A stretch of 64,000 nt of DNA, from assembly GCF_900129575.1 (NCBI RefSeq), contig NZ_FQWE01000011.1:62001-126000 (forward strand), in the 5' to 3' direction. Source of the DNA: Flavobacterium segetis. GTDB lineage: Bacteria; Bacteroidota; Bacteroidia; Flavobacteriales; Flavobacteriaceae. Below, piece by piece: positions 17,682 through 27,162 of the stretch (positions are counted from its first letter, which is position 1; each line of letters starts with the position of its first letter). Position numbers and translations under genes: made by a program. A model generated the notes under the pieces. The model saw nothing but the letters and a program-made list of their open reading frames with translations, searched no databases and was not told where the DNA came from.

Positions 17682-20009
17682 TTATTGTTTTAAATTACTC
17701 AAATCTATTCTTGTTGAATCTATATCAAACTTCTTAAATTTATATCTCAAGTATGTAGACATTGAATGTTCATGGGTAGAAAACACAATTTGTCTATCAC
17801 TGAAATCATTTCTAAGAACTTCAACAAATCCAGCAGTATTTATATCGTCCATAGATTGAACTGGATCATCAATAAGTAGTAATTTACTTTTTGAATATTT
17901 TTTATTTAATGCTAGTGTAAATGATAAGACAAGAGCAGATAATTGACCTGTACTCATTGAAAAAACAGCATCATATGTTTTTTCTGGTGTCGTTACAAAT
18001 TTCACTCTATCTCCACGATTAATAATAAATAAACCTAAGCCCCCTTGAAAATCTTGGACTATCCTACCACTGTAAATATGAAACAAAACTTCAATATCTT
18101 TAATAAGCTGACTATTATACCAAGAAAGACTATTATTCATGATACCTAAAATGTTTTTAATTTTTTCAAATGGTATCAATAATTTTTCCTGTTTTTGTCT
18201 TAATAAATTTAATTCTTCTTTTTTCAATTTTAACAAGCTACTTTGAAATAAAGAATATGACCATTCAATATATTTTCTTTTATTATCAATCATCTTAAGA
18301 GATAAATCATCTAAATTAACTCTTTTGGAATCAAAATAATGGCTGTAATATTCTGCATAATATGGTTGAATTGCACTTACATCATAATCTTCCAATTTAA
18401 ATTTTAAACTCTCTATAAAACTTTCGATATTCCCATCATATTCATTTTTAACTTCACTTAAAATAAATTTAGAATAATCGAAATCAAAATCATGTAAATC
18501 TAATTTCAAGAGCGATAAACTTCTTTTAGAAGCTAAATCAAAAAAATCATCTTCAAAAAATTCTGATTTATATAAAAAACCAGATAATATAGCATCAACT
18601 TCTTCTAATAAAGTCTCTGAAGTAAATTGAATAAAACTTTCAAGGTTTTCTTTTAATGTTTGATCAATATCCTTATTCAATTGTTCAAAATCATCTTTTT
18701 GTTTTTCAATATTTTTAATTAATTCAATATTTGTTTCCCAATCATAACCACAAAATGGACAAATACCGTCTTCTTTAAGTTTATTATGATATTCTATTAA
18801 ATGTTCACTTAACTTATTTTTCGTTGTTATTAAGTTTGCAATAATTTTTGAAGATTGATTAGAACTAGATAAATACGTTTTAAGAATTTTTAATTTACTG
18901 ACATATGCACCAACTATTTCATTTCCGTCAAGTTTGCTAAGTATTAATTCCGGCAAATCATAAGTATCTTTCAAAATCTCATCAATTTGAAAAGATTCAA
19001 ACTTAATTTTAAATTTATTAAAAGAATTAATAATGTTTTTTTGAATTAGGATTTCTTCCTCACTATCTCTAAAATGCTCATATTTTAATAATGATACTAT
19101 AAGACTCTCTTTACTTACTATTTCACTTATTTTAGAATTATTAACTTCTGCAAGGAAATCGTTTTTATCTTTTATAAACTTTTCAAGTCTAAATACAGTC
19201 CCATCTTCTTCTCCAAAAATCTCATTGTAACATATACTATTAAAATCAATCTCATCCTTATCCCAAATAAAATCCTTATTTTCAAATAATTTTTCATAAC
19301 TAACCCCATCAATTGGCTTAAAAGATTCTTCAAGACTAAATATTATTTCTACAGAATCCTCAATCTTTTTGGTTAACCCGTTTTCCCCATTTAATAAATT
19401 ATTAATTTTATTAGAGACTTTATTAATACGTTCTATTTCATTATCAAATTCGCTTGTATTAAAAAGATAACTAATTCCATCTTTTTTATCTCTTTCGCTT
19501 GATTTTAAATAATAAAATGTTTCTTCTTGTTCTACGTAATTTACAAATTGAAAATCATTTTTATAATTATTTCCTAAAATAGATCTCAAATAATCTTCTG
19601 AAACTAAATTTGAATCTTCAATTGATTCATCAAAATCTGTTAATTTATGAAGTTTAAAGTGAGAAAAATCAATTTTTGTTTCTACTATATTTGAATTTTT
19701 TCTAGCTAAAACATGTTGAACTCCATTAAATTCGATAAGAGCCTTTATAATAATGGGAGAACCATCTCCATCCGAATGATAGAATGGATTTTCCTTTCTT
19801 TTTTCTCTTTTATCATTTAGAATTACCGTTGCTTTTTCATATCTCCTAATTTTACCGGTAAAGAGTAATTCTAAAGCATCATATAATGAAGTCTTTCCAA
19901 AACCATTTGGACCATCTAAAACGACCAAACTATTACCTTCAAAATCAAAAGGTTGATTTTTGTAGATTTTGAAGTTTTGTATTTCAATTTTTTTTATCCT
20001 AATTCCCAT
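17682..20009 (-). CDS. SMC/Rad50-like ATPase of an ABC-three-component system
   Basis: The 775-residue protein has Walker A GPNGFGKT at 33-40, long coiled coils broken by a zinc hook CPFCGYDW near 416-423, an ABC signature MSTGQLSALVLS, Walker B KLLLIDDPVQSMDD and the histidine switch STHEHS. This is the RecF/SMC/Rad50 arrangement. It overlaps the middle-component gene by 11 bp. In ABC-3C systems the ATPase is thought to sense invading nucleic acid and license an effector through the middle component. The residue order is intact, so it should bind and hydrolyse ATP. Confidence 0.88.
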   Translation of the reverse strand: MGIRIKKIEIQNFKIYKNQPFDFEGNSLVVLDGPNGFGKTSLYDALELLFTGKIRRYEKATVILNDKREKRKENPFYHSDGDGSPIIIKALIEFNGVQHVLARKNSNIVETKIDFSHFKLHKLTDFDESIEDSNLVSEDYLRSILGNNYKNDFQFVNYVEQEETFYYLKSSERDKKDGISYLFNTSEFDNEIERINKVSNKINNLLNGENGLTKKIEDSVEIIFSLEESFKPIDGVSYEKLFENKDFIWDKDEIDFNSICYNEIFGEEDGTVFRLEKFIKDKNDFLAEVNNSKISEIVSKESLIVSLLKYEHFRDSEEEILIQKNIINSFNKFKIKFESFQIDEILKDTYDLPELILSKLDGNEIVGAYVSKLKILKTYLSSSNQSSKIIANLITTKNKLSEHLIEYHNKLKEDGICPFCGYDWETNIELIKNIEKQKDDFEQLNKDIDQTLKENLESFIQFTSETLLEEVDAILSGFLYKSEFFEDDFFDLASKRSLSLLKLDLHDFDFDYSKFILSEVKNEYDGNIESFIESLKFKLEDYDVSAIQPYYAEYYSHYFDSKRVNLDDLSLKMIDNKRKYIEWSYSLFQSSLLKLKKEELNLLRQKQEKLLIPFEKIKNILGIMNNSLSWYNSQLIKDIEVLFHIYSGRIVQDFQGGLGLFIINRGDRVKFVTTPEKTYDAVFSMSTGQLSALVLSFTLALNKKYSKSKLLLIDDPVQSMDDINTAGFVEVLRNDFSDRQIVFSTHEHSMSTYLRYKFKKFDIDSTRIDLSNLKQ

Positions 20010-20691
20010 TATCCTTATTGAAATTTAACAACTCGATTAGTTCATCTTCATTTATTTTATCTAAATTTTCTATTACTTCCTCTATAAAAGCCTCATTAAA
20101 TGAATCAAAAAAATCAGTTAGATTTTTTCTCTTAATTTCATCCTTTGATTTTACATAAAGATTTTCTAAATTTTGATTAATTGCCACATTTATTTTTAGA
20201 AAAGGAAGTTTATGAGCAATATTATAAAGTAGGTTATGCCATGAATGATTTTGATGAGTGTCTTTGTATTCATTGAAAATATTTTCATCAACAAGTAAAT
20301 TCAAGAGCTTTTCTGAATTATCATTTTCAATTTTGGCTTTTAGATTACCTAAAGAATCATCCGTATATGTTAAAACATATTTTTTAAATTGAAAAGGGTC
20401 TTCTTCGATCTTAAAAACATGTTGTTTTGCAATATCAAAATCTTCTCGTTTATAAATTATTAATAATGAAGTATTTTTATCAAAATCTTTATCGTTAATT
20501 TTTTTTTTGCATTCTTCAAACCAAACATCTTGGAAAGCCAATATTAACTCACTGTCAAAAACTTCCACTTCAATAATTAGCCAGTAATAACGAATATTAC
20601 TGTCAACATCTTTAAAGAATAAATTATATTTGCCGATGTCAATTTTTTCAAAATTGTGATAATTAAAAAGATTATTTATTATTTCTTTCAT
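19999..20691 (-). CDS. ABC-three-component system middle component
   Basis: This 230-residue protein overlaps both neighbours (4 bp with the effector gene, 11 bp with the ATPase gene), which indicates translational coupling. It resembles ABC-3C middle component type 1, including YNLFFKDVDSNIRYYWLIIEVE and EEDPFQFKKYVLTYTDD. It has no visible enzyme motif. In the described systems this part links the ATPase to the effector. The family call rests on motif memory and gene order. Confidence 0.65.
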   Translation of the reverse strand: MKEIINNLFNYHNFEKIDIGKYNLFFKDVDSNIRYYWLIIEVEVFDSELILAFQDVWFEECKKKINDKDFDKNTSLLIIYKREDFDIAKQHVFKIEEDPFQFKKYVLTYTDDSLGNLKAKIENDNSEKLLNLLVDENIFNEYKDTHQNHSWHNLLYNIAHKLPFLKINVAINQNLENLYVKSKDEIKRKNLTDFFDSFNEAFIEEVIENLDKINEDELIELLNFNKDNGN

Positions 20692-21974
20692 CGTAATATT
20701 TTTTTTGCAGTTTCAATTTTGACCATCCCAACTTTTGACCATTTAGTGATATTATTTTTTCTATCATCCTCGTCTGATACTTTCATTTGACTATTCAATC
20801 CATTTTCAATTAAATCTATTTCTAAATCCTTTGTTATTAAAAAATCAGATTGATAAGCTATCTCAAAATTATTATCAATGATATTTTCGTAGATTTTTTT
20901 ACACACTTTTTTTATATCGTTTTGGGGTGTATATATCGCAGTTGCAGTATATCTTTTTGAATTTATACAACTCCACATTAAACCCTTTTTGATATTAAAT
21001 GTAGGCTCTATTAGCTCAAACAAACATTTCAAAAATGCATTTTTGAACTCATCCTGCCCAATATTATTGTCTTTAAAATCAAAAAGCGTATTCAATTTAA
21101 ATTCTCTGTGAGGCATTAAGTTTTTTATAAAACTTATTAACTCTGTTTTATCAAGAGAATTTATTTCAAGTAAGTGAACATCCAGTTTTATTCTTTGAGC
21201 CTCTGTTAATACAACACCTTCATCATTTAATTCTTCTTCTAATTCTAAAGCAAACTCACTGTAATATTTATTAATGAGTTTTTTAGTAATATTTAAATAA
21301 TACTTTTCATCTGCAATTTTATTATTTAAATCTTCATTCAATAAAATTATAAAGTTATCAAATGGAATTGTAAAATAATAAGCTGCTTCATTAAGTCTTA
21401 AACCGTTTCTTCTATGATTACATGCATGGATAGCAATTATTTGACTTACAATAATGTCTTCTAAACAATTTCTAACTATTTGGATATAGTTTTGATTATT
21501 AAATTGATTTAAATTATTTGCTACAAAATAACTCGAAATTAAATTTTCAATTCTTTGATCTATAGTGTTTAGAGAACAATAGGCATCTCCTTCTCTATAT
21601 TCATAAATATCTATAGTTCCGTGAATTGCTTTGATTTGAGCTTTAGATTTTTCATTTTGAATTGCCAAATGGAAATATGCACCATTGCATGAATACCTAA
21701 CTAATCTTTCTTCTAATTTTATGAATGCGGCTACATAAGAATTATATAAATGAGTTCCTAATGCTTTAACTTGGTGAAGAGATATAGCTTTAATATCCTC
21801 ATCTACTATTGCAAAATCTTCCAACGAATCTAATTGTAAATGATATTTAACTGATTGAGGCTCTTCAATTAGTAATCTCAGCACATGATATAAAGCTACC
21901 TTACCTTGATAAATAAAACCACTCCAACTATCAGCAGCTGAATCAATTTTTTCTGGATCTATAAATATTGCCAT
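20688..21974 (-). CDS. ABC-3C effector with N-terminal PD-(D/E)xK-like nuclease domain
   Basis: The 428-residue protein opens with SAADSWSGFIYQGKVALYHVLRLL, the helix found at the front of DUF4297/Cap4-like nucleases and ABC-3C effectors. L51-E52-D53 and H67-Q68-V69-K70 fit the D...QxK active site of the PD-(D/E)xK fold. The rest is helical and would carry the ABC-3C C-terminal domain. It starts 15 bp after mod, placing it in one transcript with the type III R-M genes. I infer a DNA-cutting effector released on infection. Confidence 0.72.
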   Translation of the reverse strand: MAIFIDPEKIDSAADSWSGFIYQGKVALYHVLRLLIEEPQSVKYHLQLDSLEDFAIVDEDIKAISLHQVKALGTHLYNSYVAAFIKLEERLVRYSCNGAYFHLAIQNEKSKAQIKAIHGTIDIYEYREGDAYCSLNTIDQRIENLISSYFVANNLNQFNNQNYIQIVRNCLEDIIVSQIIAIHACNHRRNGLRLNEAAYYFTIPFDNFIILLNEDLNNKIADEKYYLNITKKLINKYYSEFALELEEELNDEGVVLTEAQRIKLDVHLLEINSLDKTELISFIKNLMPHREFKLNTLFDFKDNNIGQDEFKNAFLKCLFELIEPTFNIKKGLMWSCINSKRYTATAIYTPQNDIKKVCKKIYENIIDNNFEIAYQSDFLITKDLEIDLIENGLNSQMKVSDEDDRKNNITKWSKVGMVKIETAKKILR

Positions 21975-21989
21975 TTCTAAATATTGGTA

Positions 21990-23915
21990 TTAAAACGCAT
22001 TAAATTTATCCCCTAAATAATGCTTCAAATTATATTTTTTGGTAGTATCTAAAGCTCTTTCTAAACAAATGAATTTCTGCTCCGTATTGGTTTTAAAATA
22101 TTCGACAGTATCTAAATCAATACTAACATCTAAACAAATTAGGGTTTCTTTTTCATCATCAAAAGCCAAAATAATCTCGTTCTTTGTGAATTGGGTCTGT
22201 ACTGTCGTTTTGTAATTTAATGAGAAGTTATTTTTAAGCAATATCTCCGTCATAAGCTCTTCTTTATTGAAGGCATTGACTAACTGACTTTCTTTATCGG
22301 CAATATATTTTTTTAGTAATGCTAAATTTTCTGCATCTGATAATTCTGGATCAGGAGCAAACTCCACTCTTGGAAAATTTGATTTTTGGAGTTTGAAAAC
22401 TTTGAAACCTAGATTTGACTTTTGATTTGTATAATTTTCAAACTGCTCAGCAACCTCATTCAGTTGTAATTCGCCTTCTTTTTTTCTAGCTTTTTCGGCT
22501 TTCTCATTTTCTATTTTGGTAACTACTCTTTTGTTGCGTTCAATGGTAATATCACTAATTTTTTTATATCCATCATTATATGCTTCACTTTTAGTATCTA
22601 TTACTTCAGGAATTTGAATTAAAATAAATTTACGTTTTTCATTATCCTTATTCAATTCCAAGACTGCTTGTCCAGTTGACCCTGAACCTGCAAAAAAGTC
22701 TAAAATGGTATCATTTTCTCCCGTTACTTGACTAATTAATTCTTCAATTAGAGAAGGTGGTTTTGGGAAATCAAATGCCTTATAACTAAACAGATCATCA
22801 ACTTCTTTTGTACCATCTCTTGTAAAGATGTTTTCTCCAATAATTGAAGAAAACCCAGTAAAACTATCTGATAATTCATTAAGAAACACTTTCCTCCTAG
22901 GTCTTCCTTCAATAGAATTTGGCCATAAAATTCTATCTTCATCAATAAGCCTGCTCATAGTTTTCATGTCATATCTCCAACCCATTTTAGGTTTCCCATA
23001 ATTAATTCTAGTATTAGGGTTTATTAAATCATAATGACAATTCGGTCTGAGATTTTCTGGCAAAATTCCGACCATATTTCCACTTGCCCAGTCACCTCTG
23101 GGATCTAAATCAGGATTAGTGTATTGTTCAACTTTTCGTTCGCTACCTTTTAAAGCTTTGCTTTCGTTATTTTTTGAATAGCATATAATATATTCATGAT
23201 CAATTGATGCGCCTGTTACTGTTCTATTATCTTTATTTTGTCTTGATTTCCAAATAAAATTTGCTACAAAATTTTCCTCTCCAAAAACTTCATTACATAG
23301 CTTTCCTAAATGATGTATTTCATTGTCATCTATAGAAATGAAAATCACACCATCTTCACGTAATAATTGTCTTGCAATTAACAAACGAGAATACATCATA
23401 TTTAACCAATTGGAATGATAACGACCATCGGTTTCTGCATTGGTGTCAATTTTTACTCCATTTTCTATTACTTCTGCATCTTCCCAATATCCTTTTTTAT
23501 CTTGGGTAAAGTTATCACTGTATACGAAATCTTTTCCTGTATTGTATGGAGGGTCTATGTAAATGCACTTTATTTTTTCACGATAGCTACCACTTAATAG
23601 TTTTAGTACTTCTAGGTTTTCGCCTTCAATAATTAGGTTTTCGCTATTCTCAGGATTTACACTACGGGCTTCATCATAAACTAATGTAGCATTACTTGGT
23701 GTAAAAGCGTTGCGCTTGGCTTGGCTTTTGCCAAACCAACGGAATTCATAACGTTCGGTTTCATTAACCGTATCAGGATTAACTGCTTTTTTTACCTCGT
23801 CAATATTTAGATTTCCTTCACTGGTAAACCAATCGGGAAATTGTTGTTTTAAAATTTGTAAACGCTCTTTATTCCAATCGTTACTTAAAGGCATATAATC
23901 GTTAATGGATTCCAT
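21990..23915 (-). CDS. mod: Type III restriction-modification methyltransferase (Mod)
   Basis: The 641-residue protein has DPPY at 121-124 (IYIDPPYNTGKDFVYSDNF) before the SAM motif DFFAGSGSTGQAV near 406-412, the order of beta-class adenine-N6 methylases such as EcoP15I Mod. The variable target domain lies between them (about 240-370). Mod sets the asymmetric target and methylates one strand; with Res it also restricts. Unusually it follows res instead of leading the operon. The 133-bp gap upstream holds a bulged hairpin. Confidence 0.94.
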   Translation of the reverse strand: MESINDYMPLSNDWNKERLQILKQQFPDWFTSEGNLNIDEVKKAVNPDTVNETERYEFRWFGKSQAKRNAFTPSNATLVYDEARSVNPENSENLIIEGENLEVLKLLSGSYREKIKCIYIDPPYNTGKDFVYSDNFTQDKKGYWEDAEVIENGVKIDTNAETDGRYHSNWLNMMYSRLLIARQLLREDGVIFISIDDNEIHHLGKLCNEVFGEENFVANFIWKSRQNKDNRTVTGASIDHEYIICYSKNNESKALKGSERKVEQYTNPDLDPRGDWASGNMVGILPENLRPNCHYDLINPNTRINYGKPKMGWRYDMKTMSRLIDEDRILWPNSIEGRPRRKVFLNELSDSFTGFSSIIGENIFTRDGTKEVDDLFSYKAFDFPKPPSLIEELISQVTGENDTILDFFAGSGSTGQAVLELNKDNEKRKFILIQIPEVIDTKSEAYNDGYKKISDITIERNKRVVTKIENEKAEKARKKEGELQLNEVAEQFENYTNQKSNLGFKVFKLQKSNFPRVEFAPDPELSDAENLALLKKYIADKESQLVNAFNKEELMTEILLKNNFSLNYKTTVQTQFTKNEIILAFDDEKETLICLDVSIDLDTVEYFKTNTEQKFICLERALDTTKKYNLKHYLGDKFNAF

Positions 23916-24048
23916 TTGAGTGAGTTTATTTATTTAATTGCAATTTTTAAATTTTTTATTGCTATTGTAATTTTCCTGATACAGGGAAAATAGATTTACT
24001 ATTATTGTTTTATTGTTTTACTACAGTAAGTAAAAGAATTATATTTTA
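23916..24048 (-). other. res-mod spacer with bulged hairpin
   Basis: The spacer contains ATTTTCCTG and CAGGGAAAAT around ATA, a hairpin with one bulged base. It might be a partial terminator or processing site that sets the Res to Mod ratio. No promoter with TAnnTTTG was found on the minus strand. Confidence 0.4.
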
Positions 24049-26748
24049 TTAGTTTGCATTAATACTATTATCAGCAAGTGTTTTAAAATATTTGTATTCT
24101 TTTACAGGAGCTTTGTATTGTACTTCTAATCCTAATTTTTGGAAGTGTTTCATCGCGCATCGTATTTTGTAAATTTCACTTTCTTTAAGTGCTTTTTTAT
24201 CATTAATATCGTTTGTCCCTTTTGTTTCAATCACAAAATAGAATTCGCTTTCACTTCCGCTTTTTAAACTTTTACGTTTCATTACTAAGCCAAAATCTGG
24301 TTCGTAATTACCAATTGGCGTTTTTATTTTGTACCAACTCGGTAATTTAAGAAAACAAACTACCTCTGCATCTTTATCAGCATCTAATGAAAAATTTCTT
24401 TCTACATCACTATCTACAAGCATTTTATCAAATACTCCTTTATGTGGTGTTTCAACATATCCCTCTTTAGAAATATTCTTTATAAAATCAGTAAAATCAA
24501 AAGGATAACTCTCGCCCGTAATTTGGTAATCTAAACCTCTAATCATTTCATTTAGTTCCACATCACGAATAATAACTGAAGCTTCATGAATAAATCGAGG
24601 TGGGTTTTTTATCATTTGATCTAAATTATGTAAACGACTAATAATCTTAAATAACGTATTGTAACTGACTCCTGTGTTCTCACTTATTTCCTCAATTAAA
24701 TCTAAAGGCGTAAAAGTTGATTTTTGTATTACCTTTTCTGAACCTTGAAAAGTATCGTTCTGACCTTCTTCTGTAATTTCATTGATCAAGAAACTGGATG
24801 CTTCAATAACAAAATCAGGTATTTCAATTTTATTAATTCTCTCCGCAGATTCCGCAATCAAATTATCCTCATCAAATGACATGGTGTATTCCGTTTTTTG
24901 CGCTAAAGCGGTCCAATATTTTCTAAAAGCTTGTTCGATTTCACTAGAAGTATTACGCTTGAAACTTACTTCATCAGCTGGAATTCCTTTATGAGAATGT
25001 GACATTCCAGCACCTGCATTTGTTGAACCATAAACCGATTTTATTTCTTCTTGATACTGCGTAACAAATGTTTCGTAGGTTTCATTTGGGATTACAGTTA
25101 GCTGATTGATTCTATCGCTTTCAGCTACATTTAAAGCATCATATACTCTTTGTCCGTCTTGGTTTACACAAATACGCAAACCACGCCCAATCTCTTGGCG
25201 TTTTTTAATTTCGGAGTAGGAATTATTTAGAGTTGCAATATTAAAAACATTCGGATTATCCCAACCCACACCCAAAGCAGAATGTGAAAAAACAAATTGT
25301 ACCGGATTTGAAATGGTTAAAAGCTCTTCTTTTCCTTTTAATATTAAATCATAAATTTTACTTTGTTCTTTTACACCGCCTTCATTATCTGCATATTCTC
25401 CAGAATTTTTTTGAGCAAAATAATATCCTTGTACTGCTTGAATTTCTTCACTTGAAGGAATCTTTCCGCCATAATATTCAGGATATATTTCTTTATATTT
25501 TTTAACAAATATGTTTTTAATAATGGGTGTTTCGCCTACATAATTAGATACTCTGTCAATAAAGATCAATGACAAACATTTTATATTTTTTTCTAAAAGT
25601 CTTTGTGTTTTAGCAAAATGTCGGTGAAGTAACCATTCTATTTGCAGTGCCCAAATATTTTCTAAACTTCCTGCTATTTGTTTTTCTAAAACTTCAGCTC
25701 CATTAGTAAAAACTACAGTCCACTTTTGTGTTTTTAAGCTTTTATTTATTCTGGATATTTTATAATTTAGATAACTAGGATTGTTGGTTTTGTCTCCTAA
25801 ATTATCTCCTTCTTTTAACCAAGCCGTATTTTTAAAATCAATCTTCCCGTTTGAATTATTAAGATGCCAAGCTTTTAGTTTCACTTTTGGGTCTCCTTTA
25901 CCAATTTGAATATCTGTTAATTCTATTTTCAAAGAAGCTTCATCATTCTTTTCGGTAACTGTAAGTACTTCAATTTTCTTTACCAATCCGTCTTTATAAC
26001 TATCAAAAGGTGTTAATCTAAACAAGAGGTTTTTAATCACTTTATGTGTTGCTGAATAACGAAGTTTTATTAAAGGATTAAGTTTTGCAATTTGTTTTAT
26101 GGAATTATCCGTATCCATTCCTTCCTGAGGTTCATCCATGATGATGATTGGATTTGTTTTACCAATTGCCTCAATGAACGGGATATTATTGAACAAGTCT
26201 TCGCGTTGCGCCTGATTTAGAATTTTGTCTTCTGAATTAAAAGAAGCTAAGGTCATTATCATAACCTGCGGATGCTGGTCTTCTATAAACTGTGTAACCT
26301 TTGTAAGTTTTTTACTGTCATATTCAAAAGCACTTGGAGTGAAGCCGTATATATCCTCAAGCTGTTTATCAAATGATTTGAAAGTACCGATTATGTTTTG
26401 TCTTATAGCTACTGATGGAACTAATATTATAAACTTAGTAAAGCCGTAATGTTTAAAAAGTTCATATATGGTTTTCACGTAAACCAATGTTTTTCCTGTT
26501 CCAGTTTCCATCTCAACACAAATATCTTTATCTGAGGAAAGGTTTGCCACATCTTGATTTACTCCATTTTCAAAGCAAATATTTTTAATACTCTCCTGAA
26601 CTTCCTCTTTAGATAATCGAGATACATTGGATCGAATACCTTCAAAACAAGCACTATCAAATGTGTTTTTTTCTGTTCCTTCAAAAACTTTTACAATTGA
26701 TTGAACGGCTATGTCTTGATATATAAGGTTTTCTAGTTTTAGTTTCAT
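24049..26748 (-). CDS. res: Type III restriction endonuclease subunit (Res)
   Basis: The 899-residue protein has the SF2 helicase core: Walker A TGTGKT at 82-87, DEPQ near 205 (IIMDEPQEGMD), SATH motif III (LRYSATHK), and motif VI EIGRGLRICVNQ. The C-terminal nuclease has YEPDFGLVMKR and FYFVIETKGT, the PD...ExK active site. Res translocates or diffuses on DNA and cuts when two head-to-head sites meet. It is the first gene of the seven-gene run. Confidence 0.95.
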   Translation of the reverse strand: MKLKLENLIYQDIAVQSIVKVFEGTEKNTFDSACFEGIRSNVSRLSKEEVQESIKNICFENGVNQDVANLSSDKDICVEMETGTGKTLVYVKTIYELFKHYGFTKFIILVPSVAIRQNIIGTFKSFDKQLEDIYGFTPSAFEYDSKKLTKVTQFIEDQHPQVMIMTLASFNSEDKILNQAQREDLFNNIPFIEAIGKTNPIIIMDEPQEGMDTDNSIKQIAKLNPLIKLRYSATHKVIKNLLFRLTPFDSYKDGLVKKIEVLTVTEKNDEASLKIELTDIQIGKGDPKVKLKAWHLNNSNGKIDFKNTAWLKEGDNLGDKTNNPSYLNYKISRINKSLKTQKWTVVFTNGAEVLEKQIAGSLENIWALQIEWLLHRHFAKTQRLLEKNIKCLSLIFIDRVSNYVGETPIIKNIFVKKYKEIYPEYYGGKIPSSEEIQAVQGYYFAQKNSGEYADNEGGVKEQSKIYDLILKGKEELLTISNPVQFVFSHSALGVGWDNPNVFNIATLNNSYSEIKKRQEIGRGLRICVNQDGQRVYDALNVAESDRINQLTVIPNETYETFVTQYQEEIKSVYGSTNAGAGMSHSHKGIPADEVSFKRNTSSEIEQAFRKYWTALAQKTEYTMSFDEDNLIAESAERINKIEIPDFVIEASSFLINEITEEGQNDTFQGSEKVIQKSTFTPLDLIEEISENTGVSYNTLFKIISRLHNLDQMIKNPPRFIHEASVIIRDVELNEMIRGLDYQITGESYPFDFTDFIKNISKEGYVETPHKGVFDKMLVDSDVERNFSLDADKDAEVVCFLKLPSWYKIKTPIGNYEPDFGLVMKRKSLKSGSESEFYFVIETKGTNDINDKKALKESEIYKIRCAMKHFQKLGLEVQYKAPVKEYKYFKTLADNSINAN

Positions 26749-27162
26749 TTTTATTTTGGCAATCTTTTAGGAGTAATCTGCTTTTATTGGATTAAATTTT
26801 TATTTAAATTTTTCTAATTTACTGCAATTTAAGTAGGTTCAGAAAAATGAAAAAAAATAAATATTTAACTACAATAATACAAAAAATCAATTTAATCTGA
26901 AAGGATTAAAGTTAATAAAAGCTAATAAAGATTACTAAAAGTTAAGAGTTTTTAAGCATTACGCTGCTACTTACTTTTCTTAAATGAATATGTTGGAGAG
27001 TTATGAACTAATTGAAAAGAACGAGGATAAGATAAAGATTGAACTAAATGTGTTTAAATATTTTGTTAGACTTTTGGATTATGGCGGTTTAAGATCAAAT
27101 TTTGATTCTATAAAACTAGATTCATATAAATCTACAAAAATAGTTTTCTATTAATGAAACAT
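26749..27162. other. Upstream region of the defence operon
   Basis: About 410 bp, very AT-rich, likely with the promoter of the res operon, although no clean TAnnTTTG box was found. A 56-codon plus-strand frame at 26984-27154 is described separately. Confidence 0.5.
26984..27154 (+). CDS. Possible small protein, 56 residues, unknown
   Basis: ATG 26984 opens a 56-residue frame (MNMLESYELIEKNEDKIKIEL..., ending STKIVFY). It is acidic at the start and has no recognised motif. It may be a decayed gene piece or a small regulator divergent from res. Support is limited to a clean frame with normal codon use. Confidence 0.25.
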   Translation: MNMLESYELIEKNEDKIKIELNVFKYFVRLLDYGGLRSNFDSIKLDSYKSTKIVFY

